Shown piece by piece: positions 5,716-6,141 of a stretch of DNA of 6,141 nt. A model generated the notes under the pieces. It searched no databases. It saw only the letters and a program-made list of their open reading frames with translations, and had not been told where the DNA came from. Within the stretch, counting starts at the first letter, position 1. The number at the start of each line of letters is the position of its first letter. A program made the translations under genes and the position numbers. This DNA is from Xanthomonas translucens pv. translucens DSM 18974 (GTDB lineage Bacteria; Pseudomonadota; Gammaproteobacteria; Xanthomonadales; Xanthomonadaceae), in NCBI RefSeq assembly GCF_000331775.1, contig NZ_CAPJ01000501.1:1-6141 (forward strand), read 5' to 3'.

Positions 5716-6003
5716 ATGAGCGCAGCGTCCCCTCCCCCGATCGAACACGATCCGCAGCGGCAGCGCTTCACGCTGCAGTTGGACGGCCACGAGGCCGAGC
5801 TGGACTACCTGCTGCAGGACGGGCGCCTGGTCGTCACCCATACCGGCGTGCCGGGCGCGATCGGCGGCCGTGGGCTGGCGGCGCGCCTGGTGAGCGCGGC
5901 ACTGGAGCATGCGCGCGCGCAGGGATTGAAGGTGGTCCCTGCCTGTTCGTATGCGGCGCTGTTCGTGCAGCGCCATCCCGAATACGCCGACGTGCTCGGT
6001 TGA
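5716..6003 (+). CDS. Minimal GNAT-like N-acetyltransferase (YjdJ / Acetyltransf_CG type)
   Basis: 95 residues, cytoplasmic, about the normal length for this short subfamily, which keeps only the acetyl-CoA-binding half of the GNAT fold. After a strand-rich N-terminal half (17-44, including AELDYLLQDGRLVVTHTGV), residues 50-72 read GGRGLAARLVSAALEHARAQGLK, the pyrophosphate-binding loop and helix. VVPACSYAALFVQRHPEYADVL (73-94) is the family's C-terminal signature with Cys77 and the RHPEY motif. Members are thought to bind acetyl-CoA, but physiological substrates are generally unknown. The ATG at 5716 is chosen because protein-like sequence begins there; the ribosome site is poor (GAGCCGGG just upstream). 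It is divergent from the small acidic gene, with two tandem dyads in its upstream region. The next gene follows in the same direction after about 67 bases. Confidence 0.9.
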   Translation: MSAASPPPIEHDPQRQRFTLQLDGHEAELDYLLQDGRLVVTHTGVPGAIGGRGLAARLVSAALEHARAQGLKVVPACSYAALFVQRHPEYADVLG

Positions 6004-6027
6004 GTGCGCACGACGCGACGACGGCGC

Positions 6028-6033
6028 GATAAT
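6028..6033 (+). promoter_or_regulatory. Possible -10 element for the gene at the right edge
   Basis: GATAAT matches five of six positions of the TATAAT consensus in otherwise GC-rich DNA, 38 bases before the GTG at 6071. The hexamer 17 bases further upstream (TGCGCA, 6005-6010) is a poor -35, so this is only a candidate. Confidence 0.35.
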
Positions 6034-6059
6034 TGGTCATCACACACAGGCAGCACACA

Positions 6060-6065
6060 GGGGAG
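6060..6065 (+). promoter_or_regulatory. Ribosome binding site favouring a GTG start at 6071
   Basis: GGGGAG lies five bases before GTG at 6071. The in-frame ATG ten codons later (6101) has only a weak GGGG at 6091-6094, so this site argues for the GTG. Confidence 0.5.
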
Positions 6066-6070
6066 CGGAC

Positions 6071-6141
6071 GTGAGGCACAGCGCACAAACGGGGCAACAC
6101 ATGGCATGGCGGTGGACGGCGCTGGCGTTGGCGGCGAGCCT
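6071..6141 (+). CDS. N-terminus of an unidentified, probably exported protein (runs off the window)
   Basis: Only 23 codons are visible. Read from GTG they give MRHSAQTGQHMAWRWTALALAAS: a positively charged start followed by a hydrophobic Ala/Leu run, as at the beginning of a signal peptide or first membrane helix. The start could instead be the ATG at 6101, giving MAWRWTALALAAS, which also looks like a signal peptide. GTG is preferred for its better ribosome site. There is not enough sequence to name a family, and the frame could be non-coding, but the promoter-like GATAAT, the ribosome site and the signal-like start together support a real gene. Confidence 0.5.
   Translation, partial: MRHSAQTGQHMAWRWTALALAAS

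Noticed and set aside
6043..6062. Repeated ACACAGG units before the last gene
   Set aside because: Two 7-base copies are too short to support a repeat or operator call.

Overview
This window looks like ordinary chromosomal DNA from a GC-rich gammaproteobacterium, most probably a Xanthomonas or close relative in the Xanthomonadaceae. That placement rests on the strong G/C bias at third codon positions and on the character of the proteins (a secreted M14 peptidase, a POT transporter of the Xanthomonas/animal-like type, a minimal rhomboid). It is an inference from reading, not from a search. I see no mobile element, CRISPR array, tRNA or rRNA, and no convincing undescribed multi-gene system.

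Layout. Positions 1-837 (minus) encode a secreted endonuclease/exonuclease/phosphatase-fold enzyme, cut at its C-terminus by the window edge. Positions 932-2704 (minus) encode a complete secreted M14 zinc carboxypeptidase-like enzyme. The 94-base gap between them holds a four-tract G-quadruplex motif on the plus strand, which is an extremely C-rich, G-poor stretch in the minus-strand transcript. A 179-base divergent promoter region (2705-2883) separates the peptidase from a plus-strand pair: a proton-coupled oligopeptide transporter (2884-4440) and, nine bases later, a rhomboid intramembrane protease (4450-5085). A small acidic protein of unknown function lies convergent on the minus strand (5215-5415). 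A 300-base divergent gap with two tandem dyads follows, then a 95-residue minimal GNAT-like acetyltransferase (5716-6003). The first codons of another apparently exported protein run off the right edge (from about 6071).

How the genes may work together. The M14 peptidase and the peptide transporter sit back to back. A plausible reading is a peptide-scavenging unit: the exported peptidase trims peptides outside the cytoplasm and the transporter takes up the resulting di- and tripeptides with protons. The rhomboid is probably co-transcribed with the transporter and its start is placed for coupled translation, but nothing in the sequence names its substrate. The exported EEP-fold enzyme downstream of the peptidase could be a second scavenging hydrolase (nucleic acid or phosphoester), although its substrate cannot be read from the sequence.
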